From Prevotellaceae bacterium (GTDB lineage: Bacteria > Bacteroidota > Bacteroidia > Bacteroidales > Bacteroidaceae), in contig JAHZGX010000009.1 in NCBI GenBank assembly GCA_019420585.1, positions 1 through 64,000 on the forward strand: DNA of 64,000 bases, read 5' to 3'. A model generated the notes under the pieces. It had not been told where the DNA came from and made no database searches. It saw nothing but the letters and a program-made list of their open reading frames with translations. Below, piece after piece: positions 33,359-42,459 of this stretch. Position numbers and translations under genes: made by a program. Numbering within the stretch: position 1 is the stretch's first letter; each line of letters opens with the position of its first letter.

Positions 33359-33503
33359 AAGTGAATTTAATGTCAAGCCGTAACAACCGTCACCAATAAC
33401 CGCCACGCAGGCGGGACATGCACCCCAGGGCAAGGGGTGCAGCAAGGACGTGCGGAAGGACAAACGCAAGCCCATACAGTAACTAATATAAACCTAAACC
33501 AAC

Positions 33504-34808
33504 ATGACTGTAAACAGAAGAAGTTTCCTGAAGAGAACAGCAGCGGCATCTGCCCTCTTCACCATCGTTCCCCGGCAAGTGCTGGGCAAGATGGGAGGAG
33601 CCAACGACTACGTAGCTCCCAGCGACCAACTCACCCGAGGCATCATCGGCGTGGGAGGCATAGGCAGGAGCAACCTCCACTTTGTCAGCGACGAACGCTG
33701 CCGCATGGTGGCTCTGTGCGACGTGGACCAGAAGCACCTGGACTCCGCAGTGGCTGCCGCCAAGAAAAACTTCGGCGAAACCGTGAAGGCATACCACGAT
33801 TTCCGCGAACTCATACACGATGACAACGTGGACATCGTGCACATTGCCACGCCGTCGCACTGGCATGGCATCATGGCCGTGGAGGCCGCCAACGCAGGTA
33901 AGGACATCCTCTGCGAAAAGCCTATGACACGTACCATCGGCGAGGGACGGCGCGTGGAGGAAGCCGTAAAGCGCAACGGGCGCATCTTCAGGCTGGACAC
34001 ATGGTTCCGCTTCAAGGATACGTTCTACGGACTGGGCACGGAGGTGAAGCCCCTGAAGAAACTGGTGGACAGCGGACTGCTGGGCTGGCCGCTCAAGGTA
34101 CGCATCAGTGGAGCCACGGGATTCACGTGGAAATTCTACTGGACAGGCAAGGAGAACCTGGAGGTACAGCCCATACCCAAGGAACTGGACTATGACCTGT
34201 GGCTTGGCCCTGCCCCTTACAAGCCCTACAATGTGCACCGCACCCACCAGACCTTCCGCGGATACTGGGACTATGATGGAGGCGGACTGGGCGACATGGG
34301 ACAGCATTACATCGACCCGGTGCAGTACTTCCTGGGCAAGGACAATGACTTCCCCGTGAAGGTGGAGGTGGACGCACCTCAGCAGCATCCCGATGCCGTG
34401 GGCATCTGGAGAAGCATCACATACACGTATGCCGACGGTTGCCAGATAATCCTGGAAGGCGAAGGATTCGAGAGCAAGGGCAAGGTGCCCTACATTGAAG
34501 GTCCCAAGGGCAAGGTGTATAAGGGATTCGAGTGCACCATCCCCAATGTGCAGGAAATCATCAACGAACTTCCCGACCCTGCTCCACGCGAGACCGACTT
34601 CCTAGACTGCGTGCGCTCACGGAGACAGTTCGCGCTCAACGAAAGCAACGGACACCACAGCGCCACCATCGTCAACATGGGCGTATGCGCACTGAGACTC
34701 AACCGCACGCTGAACTTCGACCCCAAGACACAGACGTTCATCAATGATGATGCTGCCAACCGGCTGGTGTTCCAACCCATGCGCGGCGACTGGGGAAAAA
34801 TGATCTAA
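33504..34808 (+). CDS. Tat-exported Gfo/Idh/MocA-family oxidoreductase
   Basis: 434 residues. The N-terminus NRRSFLKRTAAASALFTIVP is a twin-arginine signal, so the protein folds with its cofactor in the cytoplasm and is exported. A Rossmann domain follows (RGIIGVGGIGRSNLHF, VALCDVDQKHL), with the family motif CEKPMTRT. In the C-terminal catalytic domain GGGLGDMGQHYIDPVQYFLG supplies the likely His. Such enzymes oxidise or reduce sugar C3 positions. The HEAT-DUF1080 gene 36 bases downstream fits a 3-keto-glycoside pathway: one enzyme oxidises, the other cleaves. Substrate unknown. Confidence 0.9.
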   Translation: MTVNRRSFLKRTAAASALFTIVPRQVLGKMGGANDYVAPSDQLTRGIIGVGGIGRSNLHFVSDERCRMVALCDVDQKHLDSAVAAAKKNFGETVKAYHDFRELIHDDNVDIVHIATPSHWHGIMAVEAANAGKDILCEKPMTRTIGEGRRVEEAVKRNGRIFRLDTWFRFKDTFYGLGTEVKPLKKLVDSGLLGWPLKVRISGATGFTWKFYWTGKENLEVQPIPKELDYDLWLGPAPYKPYNVHRTHQTFRGYWDYDGGGLGDMGQHYIDPVQYFLGKDNDFPVKVEVDAPQQHPDAVGIWRSITYTYADGCQIILEGEGFESKGKVPYIEGPKGKVYKGFECTIPNVQEIINELPDPAPRETDFLDCVRSRRQFALNESNGHHSATIVNMGVCALRLNRTLNFDPKTQTFINDDAANRLVFQPMRGDWGKMI

Positions 34809-34844
34809 CCTAATTCCAACCCAACAGAACAAAGAAAGGAAACA

Positions 34845-37265
34845 ATGAGAAAGAGCATTTCCCTCATATCGGCCACATGCCTCATGCTGATGGCCGCCAT
34901 GCCCCTGAACGCGCAAGACGCACGTCAGAGAAAGACCGAGACCATCGTGCAGGATGTCCTGGCACTGATGCCCATCCAGGCACAGCAGGATTACAACCGT
35001 GAGATGAACTCACTGGCACAGTCTGCACCGCAGTCCATAGAGATGCTGGCCGCCATGTTGCAGCCGGCCGAGAAGCATGCCAACAACCTGGTGGAGTATG
35101 CCATCAGCGGAGCCGTGGCCTATGCATCAACCAACGCACAGTACAGCCAGACCGTGGCCAAGGGGCTGCAGAACGCCATCCCCAAGGCTGCAGACAAGAC
35201 CGCCAAGCAATTCCTCGAAGCACAATTGCGGTTACTCTCCAAGCAGAACGACGTGACCTACACCGAGCATGAAGGCGCGCCCGTCTATGCCAAGGCGTAT
35301 GACCAACTGGTGTCACTAGGTGATCAGGCCGGCGACCAGGTGGTGAAGACACTGAAGACCAAGGATCACGCCCTGCGCATGCAGGCCCTCAAGTACGCCA
35401 CAGACCACGGACTTGCCACTGACGAACTGGGAGCCAAGGTGGCCAAGAAATATTCCTCATGCAAGGAAGAAGGCCGGGTTGACATTCTCAACTGGCTGGG
35501 CGACAACGGACTTGCCAGTCAGAAAACTCTGCTTGTCAAGGCCGTCAAGAAAGGCGGAGCACCTGCAGCGGCAGCCATTGAGGCTCTGGGACGCATAGGA
35601 GGCGATGATGCCGCCGACGTACTGCTGGCACAGGTGGGCACGGAGAACGACAAGGCCGCACAGGAGGCTCTGCAGTCGTTCAAGGGCGACCTGGGAGAAA
35701 AGGTGAGCAAGGCACTGGGCGAGGCAAAAACAGCCGACCGGCAGAAAGCCCTGCTCGCACTGGCAAGCAGCCGCCACATCAAGAGCGTGGCCGAGCAGAC
35801 ACTCACCCTCTGTGAGAGCAGCGACCCGCAAGTGGCAGCCGCAGCACTGGCAGCACTGCCGGGCGTGGTAAGCACCAAGGATGCAGCAAGCGTGGCTGGC
35901 AAACTGGCCAAGGCAACAGACTCCCAAGTGGCCGCCTACCAGACCGCACTACAGGCAAGCGTGGCCACCCAAGATGCCAAGACGCAGTACCAAACCATCA
36001 GTGCGGAGATGAAGAAGGCCAGCAACCAGACACGCTTCTATCCCGTACTGGCAGCCACAGGCACCGATGAGTCAGTGAGCGAACTGCAGGGCATCTGGGA
36101 GAAGGACAAGAGTGCCGAGGCACTGGAAGCACTGAAGAAGAGCGGCAACTACAAGGCTGCAGCACCCCTGCTCAAGGCCGCTAAGGACGGTGATGAGGGC
36201 GCACTGGTGAAGTACGTGAGCCTGGTGAACAGCAATGAGGGCGATGCCGACCGCCGCTGCGCACGGCTCACCGAGGCCCTCAGCCTGGCCAAGAGCAGCA
36301 AGAGCAAGGCCAACATACTGAACAGCCTGGGCAACACACCCACGCGCAATGCCTTCCTCACCGTGGGCAAGTACCTTGATGACCAGGGCACAAGTTACCA
36401 GGCTGCCGTAGCAGAAAAGAATATCCTGAAGCAGACAAAGGAGGACATTGAATATGACATCGTGAAGGAGAACATGACCAAGGCCATGAACATTTACAAG
36501 GCTCACGGCACCGCCGATGACGGCTATGCAGTGGACGAAATCAAGAAGATGTTGGCCGAGATGCAACCATCACCGGTGTATGTGCTCTCTGACGAGGAGA
36601 AGAAAGAAGGCTATGAACTTCTATTTGACGGCACAAACCTGGACAAATGGACAGGCAACAAAGAGGGCTATGTACCCATCAACGGAACCATCTACGTGAC
36701 TGCCAACTACGGCGGAGGAGGCAACCTGTACACAGTCAAGGAATATCAGGATTTCGTGTTCCGCTTTGAGTTCTGCTTTGTGCGTCCCGGTGTCAACAAT
36801 GGTGTAGGCATACGCACTCCCATGGGTGTGGATGCCGCATACGAAGGCATGTGTGAGTCGCAAATCCTTGACCACGACGATCCCATCTATGCCGGTCTCC
36901 ACGAGTATCAAGTACACGGTTCAGTGTATGGCGTCATACCTGCCAAGCGCATCAAGCACAAGCCTTTGGGCGAATGGAGCACCGAGGAGATACGCGTAGT
37001 GGGTGACCACATCACCGTGACAGTAAACGGCGAAGTGATTGTGGACGGCAACGTACGCGAGGCATGCAAGGGACACAACGTGGCTCCCGATGGAAGCAAC
37101 AACAATCCCTACACCGTGGATCACCGCAACCACCCCGGCATGTTCAACAAGAAAGGCCACATCGGTTTCTTGGGACACGGCGCAGGAATCAAGTTCCGCA
37201 ACGTACGCGTGCTTGACCTTACCAGTCAAAAGACAGCCAAGAAGGGCAAGACAAGAACGAAGTAA
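34845..37265 (+). CDS. Exported HEAT-repeat protein with C-terminal DUF1080 (3-keto-disaccharide hydrolase-like) domain
   Basis: 806 residues. A Sec signal (ISLISATCLMLMAAMPLNAQ) is followed by about 530 residues of Ala/Lys/Leu-rich helical repeats, a HEAT-like solenoid (AAIEALGRIGGDDAADVLLA is one unit). From about residue 585 comes a jelly-roll domain of the DUF1080 family: GYELLFDGTNLDKWTG, GNLYTVKEYQDFVFRFEF, GVNNGVGIRTPMG, HEYQVHGSVYGVIPA, GHIGFLGHGAGIKFRNV. Relatives in Bacteroides act on 3-keto-glycosides. It is co-transcribed with the Gfo/Idh gene. The long scaffold may hold the partner or substrate; that part is inference. Confidence 0.88.
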   Translation: MRKSISLISATCLMLMAAMPLNAQDARQRKTETIVQDVLALMPIQAQQDYNREMNSLAQSAPQSIEMLAAMLQPAEKHANNLVEYAISGAVAYASTNAQYSQTVAKGLQNAIPKAADKTAKQFLEAQLRLLSKQNDVTYTEHEGAPVYAKAYDQLVSLGDQAGDQVVKTLKTKDHALRMQALKYATDHGLATDELGAKVAKKYSSCKEEGRVDILNWLGDNGLASQKTLLVKAVKKGGAPAAAAIEALGRIGGDDAADVLLAQVGTENDKAAQEALQSFKGDLGEKVSKALGEAKTADRQKALLALASSRHIKSVAEQTLTLCESSDPQVAAAALAALPGVVSTKDAASVAGKLAKATDSQVAAYQTALQASVATQDAKTQYQTISAEMKKASNQTRFYPVLAATGTDESVSELQGIWEKDKSAEALEALKKSGNYKAAAPLLKAAKDGDEGALVKYVSLVNSNEGDADRRCARLTEALSLAKSSKSKANILNSLGNTPTRNAFLTVGKYLDDQGTSYQAAVAEKNILKQTKEDIEYDIVKENMTKAMNIYKAHGTADDGYAVDEIKKMLAEMQPSPVYVLSDEEKKEGYELLFDGTNLDKWTGNKEGYVPINGTIYVTANYGGGGNLYTVKEYQDFVFRFEFCFVRPGVNNGVGIRTPMGVDAAYEGMCESQILDHDDPIYAGLHEYQVHGSVYGVIPAKRIKHKPLGEWSTEEIRVVGDHITVTVNGEVIVDGNVREACKGHNVAPDGSNNNPYTVDHRNHPGMFNKKGHIGFLGHGAGIKFRNVRVLDLTSQKTAKKGKTRTK

Positions 37266-37274
37266 GACAAACTG

Positions 37275-37309
37275 ACGCGCGGGCAGGCACATCCAAGCCT
37301 CCCGCGCGT
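37275..37309 (+). terminator. Terminator after the DUF1080 gene
   Basis: ACGCGCGGG (37275-37283) pairs with CCCGCGCGT (37301-37309), with inner AGGC/GCCT pairing, followed by ATATTTATAT. It lies 9 bases after the stop codon. Confidence 0.75.
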
Positions 37310-37443
37310 ATATTTATATAAGAAGGAAGCACAATCGGCGCGGCGGCTATCCCGTCACATCGGTTGTGCTTTCTTGTTGCATACCAACACACCACGACCA
37401 TCCCGACAGTACCGTTCCACAAGCACGCCACGGATATGAAATA

Positions 37444-37485
37444 AAGAGAAAGGCTGATTCTCTAATGAAAACCAGCCTTTCTCTT
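37444..37485 (-). terminator. Terminator of tRNA-Pro
   Basis: AAGAGAAAGGCTG (37444-37456) and its exact complement (37473-37485) form a perfect 13-bp stem with a 16-base loop. On the minus strand it begins 4 bases after the tRNA and is followed by TATTT. Confidence 0.8.
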
Positions 37486-37488
37486 AGG

Positions 37489-37561
37489 TCGGGATGACAA
37501 GACTCGAACTTGCGACCTCGCGCCCCCCAGACGTGTGCGCTACCAACTGCGCTACATCCCG
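37489..37561 (-). tRNA. tRNA-Pro (anticodon GGG)
   Basis: Folded by hand: acceptor CGGGATG/CATCCCG, D-arm GCGC-AGTTGGTA-GCGC, anticodon loop CTGGGGG with anticodon GGG at 34-36, five-base variable region AGGTC, T-arm GCAAG-TTCGAGT-CTTGT, discriminator A; CCA is not encoded. The anticodon stem has an A28-C42 mismatch and T31-G39 wobble; all other stems pair. It reads proline codons CCC and CCU. Confidence 0.93.
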
Positions 37562-37580
37562 TTCCCTTGCAAATGCAGTG

Positions 37581-37612
37581 CAAAGGTAGGGTGTTTTTTC
37601 TCCTCCTCCAAA
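37581..37612 (-). promoter_or_regulatory. Promoter of tRNA-Pro
   Basis: On the minus strand TTTG (37612-37609), 20 bases, TACCTTTG (37588-37581): a textbook Bacteroidetes promoter. The tRNA begins 19 bases after the -7 box. Confidence 0.75.
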
Positions 37613-37620
37613 TATTTTCG

Positions 37621-37628
37621 TAACTTTG
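37621..37628 (+). promoter_or_regulatory. -7 box of aroA
   Basis: TAACTTTG, 38 bases upstream of the aroA ATG at 37667, divergent from the tRNA promoter. Confidence 0.55.
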
Positions 37629-37666
37629 TGTCACATTCACAAGAAAATTCATTCAACTCCCCATAT

Positions 37667-38944
37667 ATGCGCATAAGGCTTTATCCACCGGAGAGGCTCA
37701 GACTGGAGGCACAAATACCTGCAAGCAAAAGCATTAGCAACCGCGCACTCATCATACAGGCACTGGCTGCGAAGAACATCAGAGGGCAAGTTCATGAAGT
37801 GGACAATCTCTCCGATTGTGACGACACACAAGTCATGCTGCGTGCACTGAACAGCATGCCCGAGGTAATTGACATCATGGCGGCAGGCACAGCCATGAGG
37901 TTCCTGACCGCCTACCTAAGCATCACACCGGGCACCCACACCATCACCGGCACCGAGCGTATGCGCCACCGTCCCATAGGTATACTGGTGGACGCGCTGC
38001 GGGAACTGGGTGCCGAGGTGAAGTATGCCGCCGAGAAAGGTTTCCCACCACTGCACATCACAGGGAGAAACCTGACAGGAGGAACACTGAAACTGGCCGG
38101 CAACGTGAGCAGCCAGTACATCAGTGCATTGCTGATGATTGCGCCCATGATGAAACAGGGACTTACACTGACTCTGACTGGCAACATCGTAAGCCGCCCC
38201 TACATCGACATGACACTGCGCATCATGAGTACGTTCGGCGCACAAGCACGGTGGCTAGATGACCACACGCTCCATGTGGAACCCGGGGGATACACATCCA
38301 CGCACTACACAGTGGAGAACGATTGGAGCGCAAGCAGTTACTGGTATGAAATGATGGCACTGGCAGGTGATAACCAGCCCTGCGTGACACTGAGGGGACT
38401 GTTCCGCGAGAGCCTGCAAGGTGACTCCGCCATACGCGACATATTCCGCCCGATAGGCATTGACACCGAGTTCTTCACAGACAAGTACGGCACTGAAGGC
38501 ATACGCCTGACACGATGCGGCAATCCGTGCCACCACTTTGAATACGACTTCGTGCGCCAGCCCGACCTGGCACAGACTGTGGTGGTGACCTGCGCCATGC
38601 GGGGCATCACTTTCCGCTTCACAGGCTTGCAAAGCCTAAAAATCAAGGAGACTGACCGTTTGGCAGCACTCTGCACGGAACTCAGAAAACTAGGTTATGT
38701 GCTGAAGGAAGAGGATGAGAAAACCCTCTCATGGGACGGCGAACGCTGTCCCGCACAGGAACAGCCCGTCATGGACACTTACGAAGACCACCGCATGGCC
38801 ATGTCGTTGGCTCCGGCTTGCATGGTCACAGGACACCTGCTCATGAATGACCCACAGGTGGTAAGCAAGTCCTACCCCCACTTCTGGCAAGAACTCAGGG
38901 GATTCCGCATCGAAGAGGAAGAAAAAGGAGGAGTCGAGGAATGA
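37667..38944 (+). CDS. aroA: 3-phosphoshikimate 1-carboxyvinyltransferase (EPSP synthase)
   Basis: 425 residues from ATG 37667 (MRIRLYPPERLRLEAQ); a longer frame from 37535 reads through the tRNA gene and is excluded. It joins shikimate-3-phosphate and PEP in the chorismate pathway. Motifs: IPASKSISNRALIIQAL, MAAGTAMRFLTAYL, GNVSSQYISALLM, SLKIKETDRLAAL and TYEDHRMAMSLAP. Length is normal. The next gene starts inside its stop codon region (4-base overlap). Confidence 0.95.
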   Translation: MRIRLYPPERLRLEAQIPASKSISNRALIIQALAAKNIRGQVHEVDNLSDCDDTQVMLRALNSMPEVIDIMAAGTAMRFLTAYLSITPGTHTITGTERMRHRPIGILVDALRELGAEVKYAAEKGFPPLHITGRNLTGGTLKLAGNVSSQYISALLMIAPMMKQGLTLTLTGNIVSRPYIDMTLRIMSTFGAQARWLDDHTLHVEPGGYTSTHYTVENDWSASSYWYEMMALAGDNQPCVTLRGLFRESLQGDSAIRDIFRPIGIDTEFFTDKYGTEGIRLTRCGNPCHHFEYDFVRQPDLAQTVVVTCAMRGITFRFTGLQSLKIKETDRLAALCTELRKLGYVLKEEDEKTLSWDGERCPAQEQPVMDTYEDHRMAMSLAPACMVTGHLLMNDPQVVSKSYPHFWQELRGFRIEEEEKGGVEE

Positions 38945-39360
38945 TTTACCTATTGGCCATGCTCTGCCTGCTGGCACTGGGTGGCACGCTGGCCGCCACG
39001 CAGTACCTGCGCCACGGAAAGAGCGATACGGAAGAAGAACCGGTAATACCCGATACGGAATGCTGCGGCCAGCATGAGGTATGCGAGAAAGAAAGCCTGC
39101 TCTCGGCCGTGAGCAAAAACGTGGAATACTATGATGACGAGGAACTCGACCGCTTCAAGGGACGCGCTCCGGAGGACTACACCGAGAAGGAATCCGAGGA
39201 GTTCAGAGACGTGCTCTACACCATGAAGGAAGAAGAAGTGGCCGGATGGGCACGTAGCCTGCAACTGCGCAACATAGAGTTGCCCGAGGACGTGCGGGAA
39301 GAAGTCATCCTCATTGTGGAGGAAAGGAGGATGGAACCACAATCCAAGTCCAAAGCATAA
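38941..39360 (+). CDS. Small membrane-anchored protein of unknown function
   Basis: 139 residues, overlapping aroA by ATGA. One N-terminal membrane helix (IYLLAMLCLLALGGTLAA), then a short cysteine motif ECCGQHEVCEKES that I recall as conserved in Bacteroidetes homologues, and a highly acidic helical C-terminal part (YYDDEELDRFKGR, YTEKESEEFRDVLY). The CCGxHxxC group could bind a metal or form disulfides. Placement directly after aroA appears conserved in the group, from memory. Function unknown. Confidence 0.75.
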   Translation: MIYLLAMLCLLALGGTLAATQYLRHGKSDTEEEPVIPDTECCGQHEVCEKESLLSAVSKNVEYYDDEELDRFKGRAPEDYTEKESEEFRDVLYTMKEEEVAGWARSLQLRNIELPEDVREEVILIVEERRMEPQSKSKA

Positions 39361-39477
39361 TAATAAAGTGTGCGCACACGTTATATATAAATAGCACAGG
39401 CAAGAACCATTTTGCCACCGCACAGGCAAAAGCGGAGGCAAGGAGGACTGCACAACACAGCAGAAAGGGCACAAGGT

Positions 39478-42420
39478 ATGAGACAGAACATACACACGAG
39501 TTGCAGGGACAGATGGACGCAAGGCATCTGTCTCTGCGGCTTGTTGCTCATGCTGACAGGCATCACGGCCTGCTCCACCAAGAAGAACACCTCAGGCACC
39601 CGCTTCTACCATGCCACCACTGCACGCTTCAACACGCTCTACAACGGACAGGTGGCCTACAAGGAAGGGCGTGAGGCACAGCAAAAGGGACACAGGGAAG
39701 ACTACACCCAACTGTTGCCCATGTACATCTCTACCAACAAGAGTACTGCCGACATGGGCAAGGGAAGTTACGAGACAGCCATCACCAAGAGCGAGAAAGC
39801 CATCAAACTCCACAGCATAAAGAAGCGTCCGACCACCAATGCCAACAAGCGCAAGACACCGAAGGAGAAAGCCTACCTGGCACGCAAGGAATTCAATCCC
39901 TACCTCTACCATGCATGGTTCCTCATGGCCGATGCACAGTTCCAGCGCGGAGAGTTCATTGAGGCGGCAAGCACCTACAATTACATGCTGCGCCTTTACA
40001 GCACCCAGCCCGACATCGTGTGCGTGGCCAAGGCACGCCTGGCACGGTGTTACGTGGCATTGGAATGGGCCTACGATGCCGAGGACGTGCTGGGCAAGAT
40101 GAAACGGGACAGCACCACACGTCTTGGGCAAGCGGAACGGGACAACACCGAGGCCGCATACAGGATACTCACCCAGCAGTACAAGGAAGCCATACCCAGC
40201 CTCAGAAGTGCCATCAAGCACACCAAGGGGCGCACAGAGCGGGCACGTCTGAACTTCCTGCTGGGGCAACTCTACAGGGAGACAGGAGACAACCAACTGG
40301 CCTACAAGGCACTGGGAAAGGTACGCAAGGCCAGCCCCCCCTACGAAATGTCGTTCAACGCAAGCATCCTGCAGACCGAGGTCATGCCGAAGAGCAAGTT
40401 CAGCCAGATGATTTCACGGCTGAAACGAATGGCCAAGAGCGACAAGAACAAGGACTATCTGGACCAGGTGTACTACGCCATGGGCAACATCTATTTGGGC
40501 GTGCAGGACACGGCACGTTGCCTAGGAGCCTGGGAGAAAGGCATCACCGAGGCCACACAGAGCGGTCCCTCAAAGGCAATGCTCCTGCTTCGCCTGAGCC
40601 AGATGTACTGGCAAAGAGAGGATTACATCAATGCGGCACGCACCTACAAGGAGTGCGTGGGCATACTCTCAAAGGAGCATGCCGAGCGCAAAGAAAGCGA
40701 GCGAAGAAGTGAGATACTGGGCGAACTGGAGCCTCATCTGAGCGTCATCAAATTGCAAGACAGCCTGCAGGCACTGGCCAGAATGACCGAACCAGAATAC
40801 ACGGCGGCCATAGACCGCGTAATTGAGGCTCTGAAAAAGAAGGAGAAGGAAGAAGAGAAGAAAGCGGCAAAGAGCGGCAACTCCTCCGACAGAGGCGGTG
40901 CCCAGGGAGGCAATGCCGATGCTGCCATGCCGAAAACTACACAGGCAACAGCCGGAAATGCCACAAGCGGGCAGAAAGGTGCGTGGTACTTCTATAATCC
41001 CAACATGGTGAAACAGGGAGAGCAAGAGTTCCGCAAACGCTGGGGACAGCGTCCCAACGAGGATTACTGGCGCATCAGCAACCGACAGGCACTGCCTGGA
41101 GGCAACGATGAAAACAACACGCAAGTAAGTGAGGAACAAGCCGATAGTCTGTTCGGTGCAGGAGGCGGTGATAACCTCAGTGAGGAAGACCAGGCACGCA
41201 AGGACTCCCTGGCCAACGACCCGCACAACAGAGAGTACTACCTCAAGCAGATACCCTTCACCGAGGAACAGAAGGCCGAGTCGGACAATCTGCTCTCCGA
41301 GGCTCTTTACCAGGCAGGTATTCTGGAACAGGAACGTCTGGAGAACTTTCCCCTGGCAGAGAAGACCATGCTGAGGTTGCTCAATGAATTCCCCGAGCAT
41401 GACAATCTCGACAACATCTATTACCATCTGTTCCTGCTCTACGGGCGCACAGGAAACCCCGATGAAGCGGAGCATTACCGCGCCCTCTTGCTTGAGGAAT
41501 ACCCCGAGGGAAAACTCGCCAAACTACTGGGAAGCCCCCATTATGAGATGATTGCACGGCAAGGAAAACACCTGGAGGATTCCATCTACAGCCAGGCATA
41601 CCAGGCATACCTCAGCGGTGACTACGCGCAGGTGGAACGCAACTACGCTTTCAGCACCGACAATTTCCCCCAGGGAACCCACCGCGCCCGTATGATGTTC
41701 GTCAGAGCCATGGCAAACCTCTACGGCGGAGAACGGGACACCTTCCTGGTCACGCTCAAGGAGGTGGTGCAGAAATATCCCAAGGAAGAAATCACGGAAC
41801 TGGCCAACGCCATTGTCAAGGGACTTGATGAGGGTCGTCAACTCATGGATGAACGGTATGATGCCAGCAGTATCTGGTCACGCCACTCACGGCAGGAAAG
41901 TGCCGACAGCACCGATGCAGGCAAGCAACTGACCGATGAGCGTTACAGCAACTTCGTGTTCCTCCTGGCCTACCCCACTGCCAGCCTCGACGAAGACCTT
42001 CTGCTCTATGAGATGGCGCACTACAACTTCACCAGTTACATGGTGCGCAACTTCGACATCGAAATTACCGAGGACCGAGGACTGCGCATGATGGCCATCA
42101 AAGGCTTCCTCTCCTATGACGAGGTACACGCCTATGCACAGAAACTCTATGCCGACAAGCACATGGGCAGCCTGCTCAAGGGCATACGCTCACTGCTCAT
42201 CTCCGAGGAGAACATGAAACTCATCGGCACTGAATACAGTTTCGATGACTACAAGGAATTCTATGACCTGCACTTCGCTCCCATGCAGGTACCCCAAGAC
42301 CTGCATATCGACGAGCCCACCGACCTCAAGATCATAGACCCCGACGAGGTGGTGCCCGAGGAGGAGCAAGAGGGCGAGGAGACCGGTGAGGAGGAGGACG
42401 ACTTCCCCTACGGCTTCTGA
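39478..42420 (+). CDS. porW: PorW/SprE-like TPR lipoprotein of the type IX secretion system
   Basis: 980 residues from ATG 39478; a lipobox LTGITAC puts lipidation at about Cys33. The first ~450 residues are tetratricopeptide-like repeats (YHAWFLMADAQFQRGEF, ARLNFLLGQLYRETGDN, LLRLSQMYWQREDY). A charged Gln/Lys/Asp-rich linker follows, then a second helical part with LSEALYQAGILEQERL and NIYYHLFLLYGRTGN. The sequence ends in a very acidic tail. Length, plan and the opening FYHATTARFNTLYNG match PorW/SprE, needed for type IX secretion and gliding. It sits directly before porX, which supports the call. Confidence 0.82.
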   Translation: MRQNIHTSCRDRWTQGICLCGLLLMLTGITACSTKKNTSGTRFYHATTARFNTLYNGQVAYKEGREAQQKGHREDYTQLLPMYISTNKSTADMGKGSYETAITKSEKAIKLHSIKKRPTTNANKRKTPKEKAYLARKEFNPYLYHAWFLMADAQFQRGEFIEAASTYNYMLRLYSTQPDIVCVAKARLARCYVALEWAYDAEDVLGKMKRDSTTRLGQAERDNTEAAYRILTQQYKEAIPSLRSAIKHTKGRTERARLNFLLGQLYRETGDNQLAYKALGKVRKASPPYEMSFNASILQTEVMPKSKFSQMISRLKRMAKSDKNKDYLDQVYYAMGNIYLGVQDTARCLGAWEKGITEATQSGPSKAMLLLRLSQMYWQREDYINAARTYKECVGILSKEHAERKESERRSEILGELEPHLSVIKLQDSLQALARMTEPEYTAAIDRVIEALKKKEKEEEKKAAKSGNSSDRGGAQGGNADAAMPKTTQATAGNATSGQKGAWYFYNPNMVKQGEQEFRKRWGQRPNEDYWRISNRQALPGGNDENNTQVSEEQADSLFGAGGGDNLSEEDQARKDSLANDPHNREYYLKQIPFTEEQKAESDNLLSEALYQAGILEQERLENFPLAEKTMLRLLNEFPEHDNLDNIYYHLFLLYGRTGNPDEAEHYRALLLEEYPEGKLAKLLGSPHYEMIARQGKHLEDSIYSQAYQAYLSGDYAQVERNYAFSTDNFPQGTHRARMMFVRAMANLYGGERDTFLVTLKEVVQKYPKEEITELANAIVKGLDEGRQLMDERYDASSIWSRHSRQESADSTDAGKQLTDERYSNFVFLLAYPTASLDEDLLLYEMAHYNFTSYMVRNFDIEITEDRGLRMMAIKGFLSYDEVHAYAQKLYADKHMGSLLKGIRSLLISEENMKLIGTEYSFDDYKEFYDLHFAPMQVPQDLHIDEPTDLKIIDPDEVVPEEEQEGEETGEEEDDFPYGF

Positions 42421-42459
42421 GGCAGGGGTGACACACTAACGAAGAAAGGAACACAGGAC

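Noticed and set aside
33026..33475. 149-codon minus-strand ORF in the licD-Gfo/Idh spacer
   Set aside because: No motif, no plausible start signals, and it covers the -7 box and leader of the downstream gene.
37535..37666. Longer start for aroA
   Set aside because: The extension overlaps the tRNA-Pro gene and the -7 box; EPSP synthase homology begins just after 37667.
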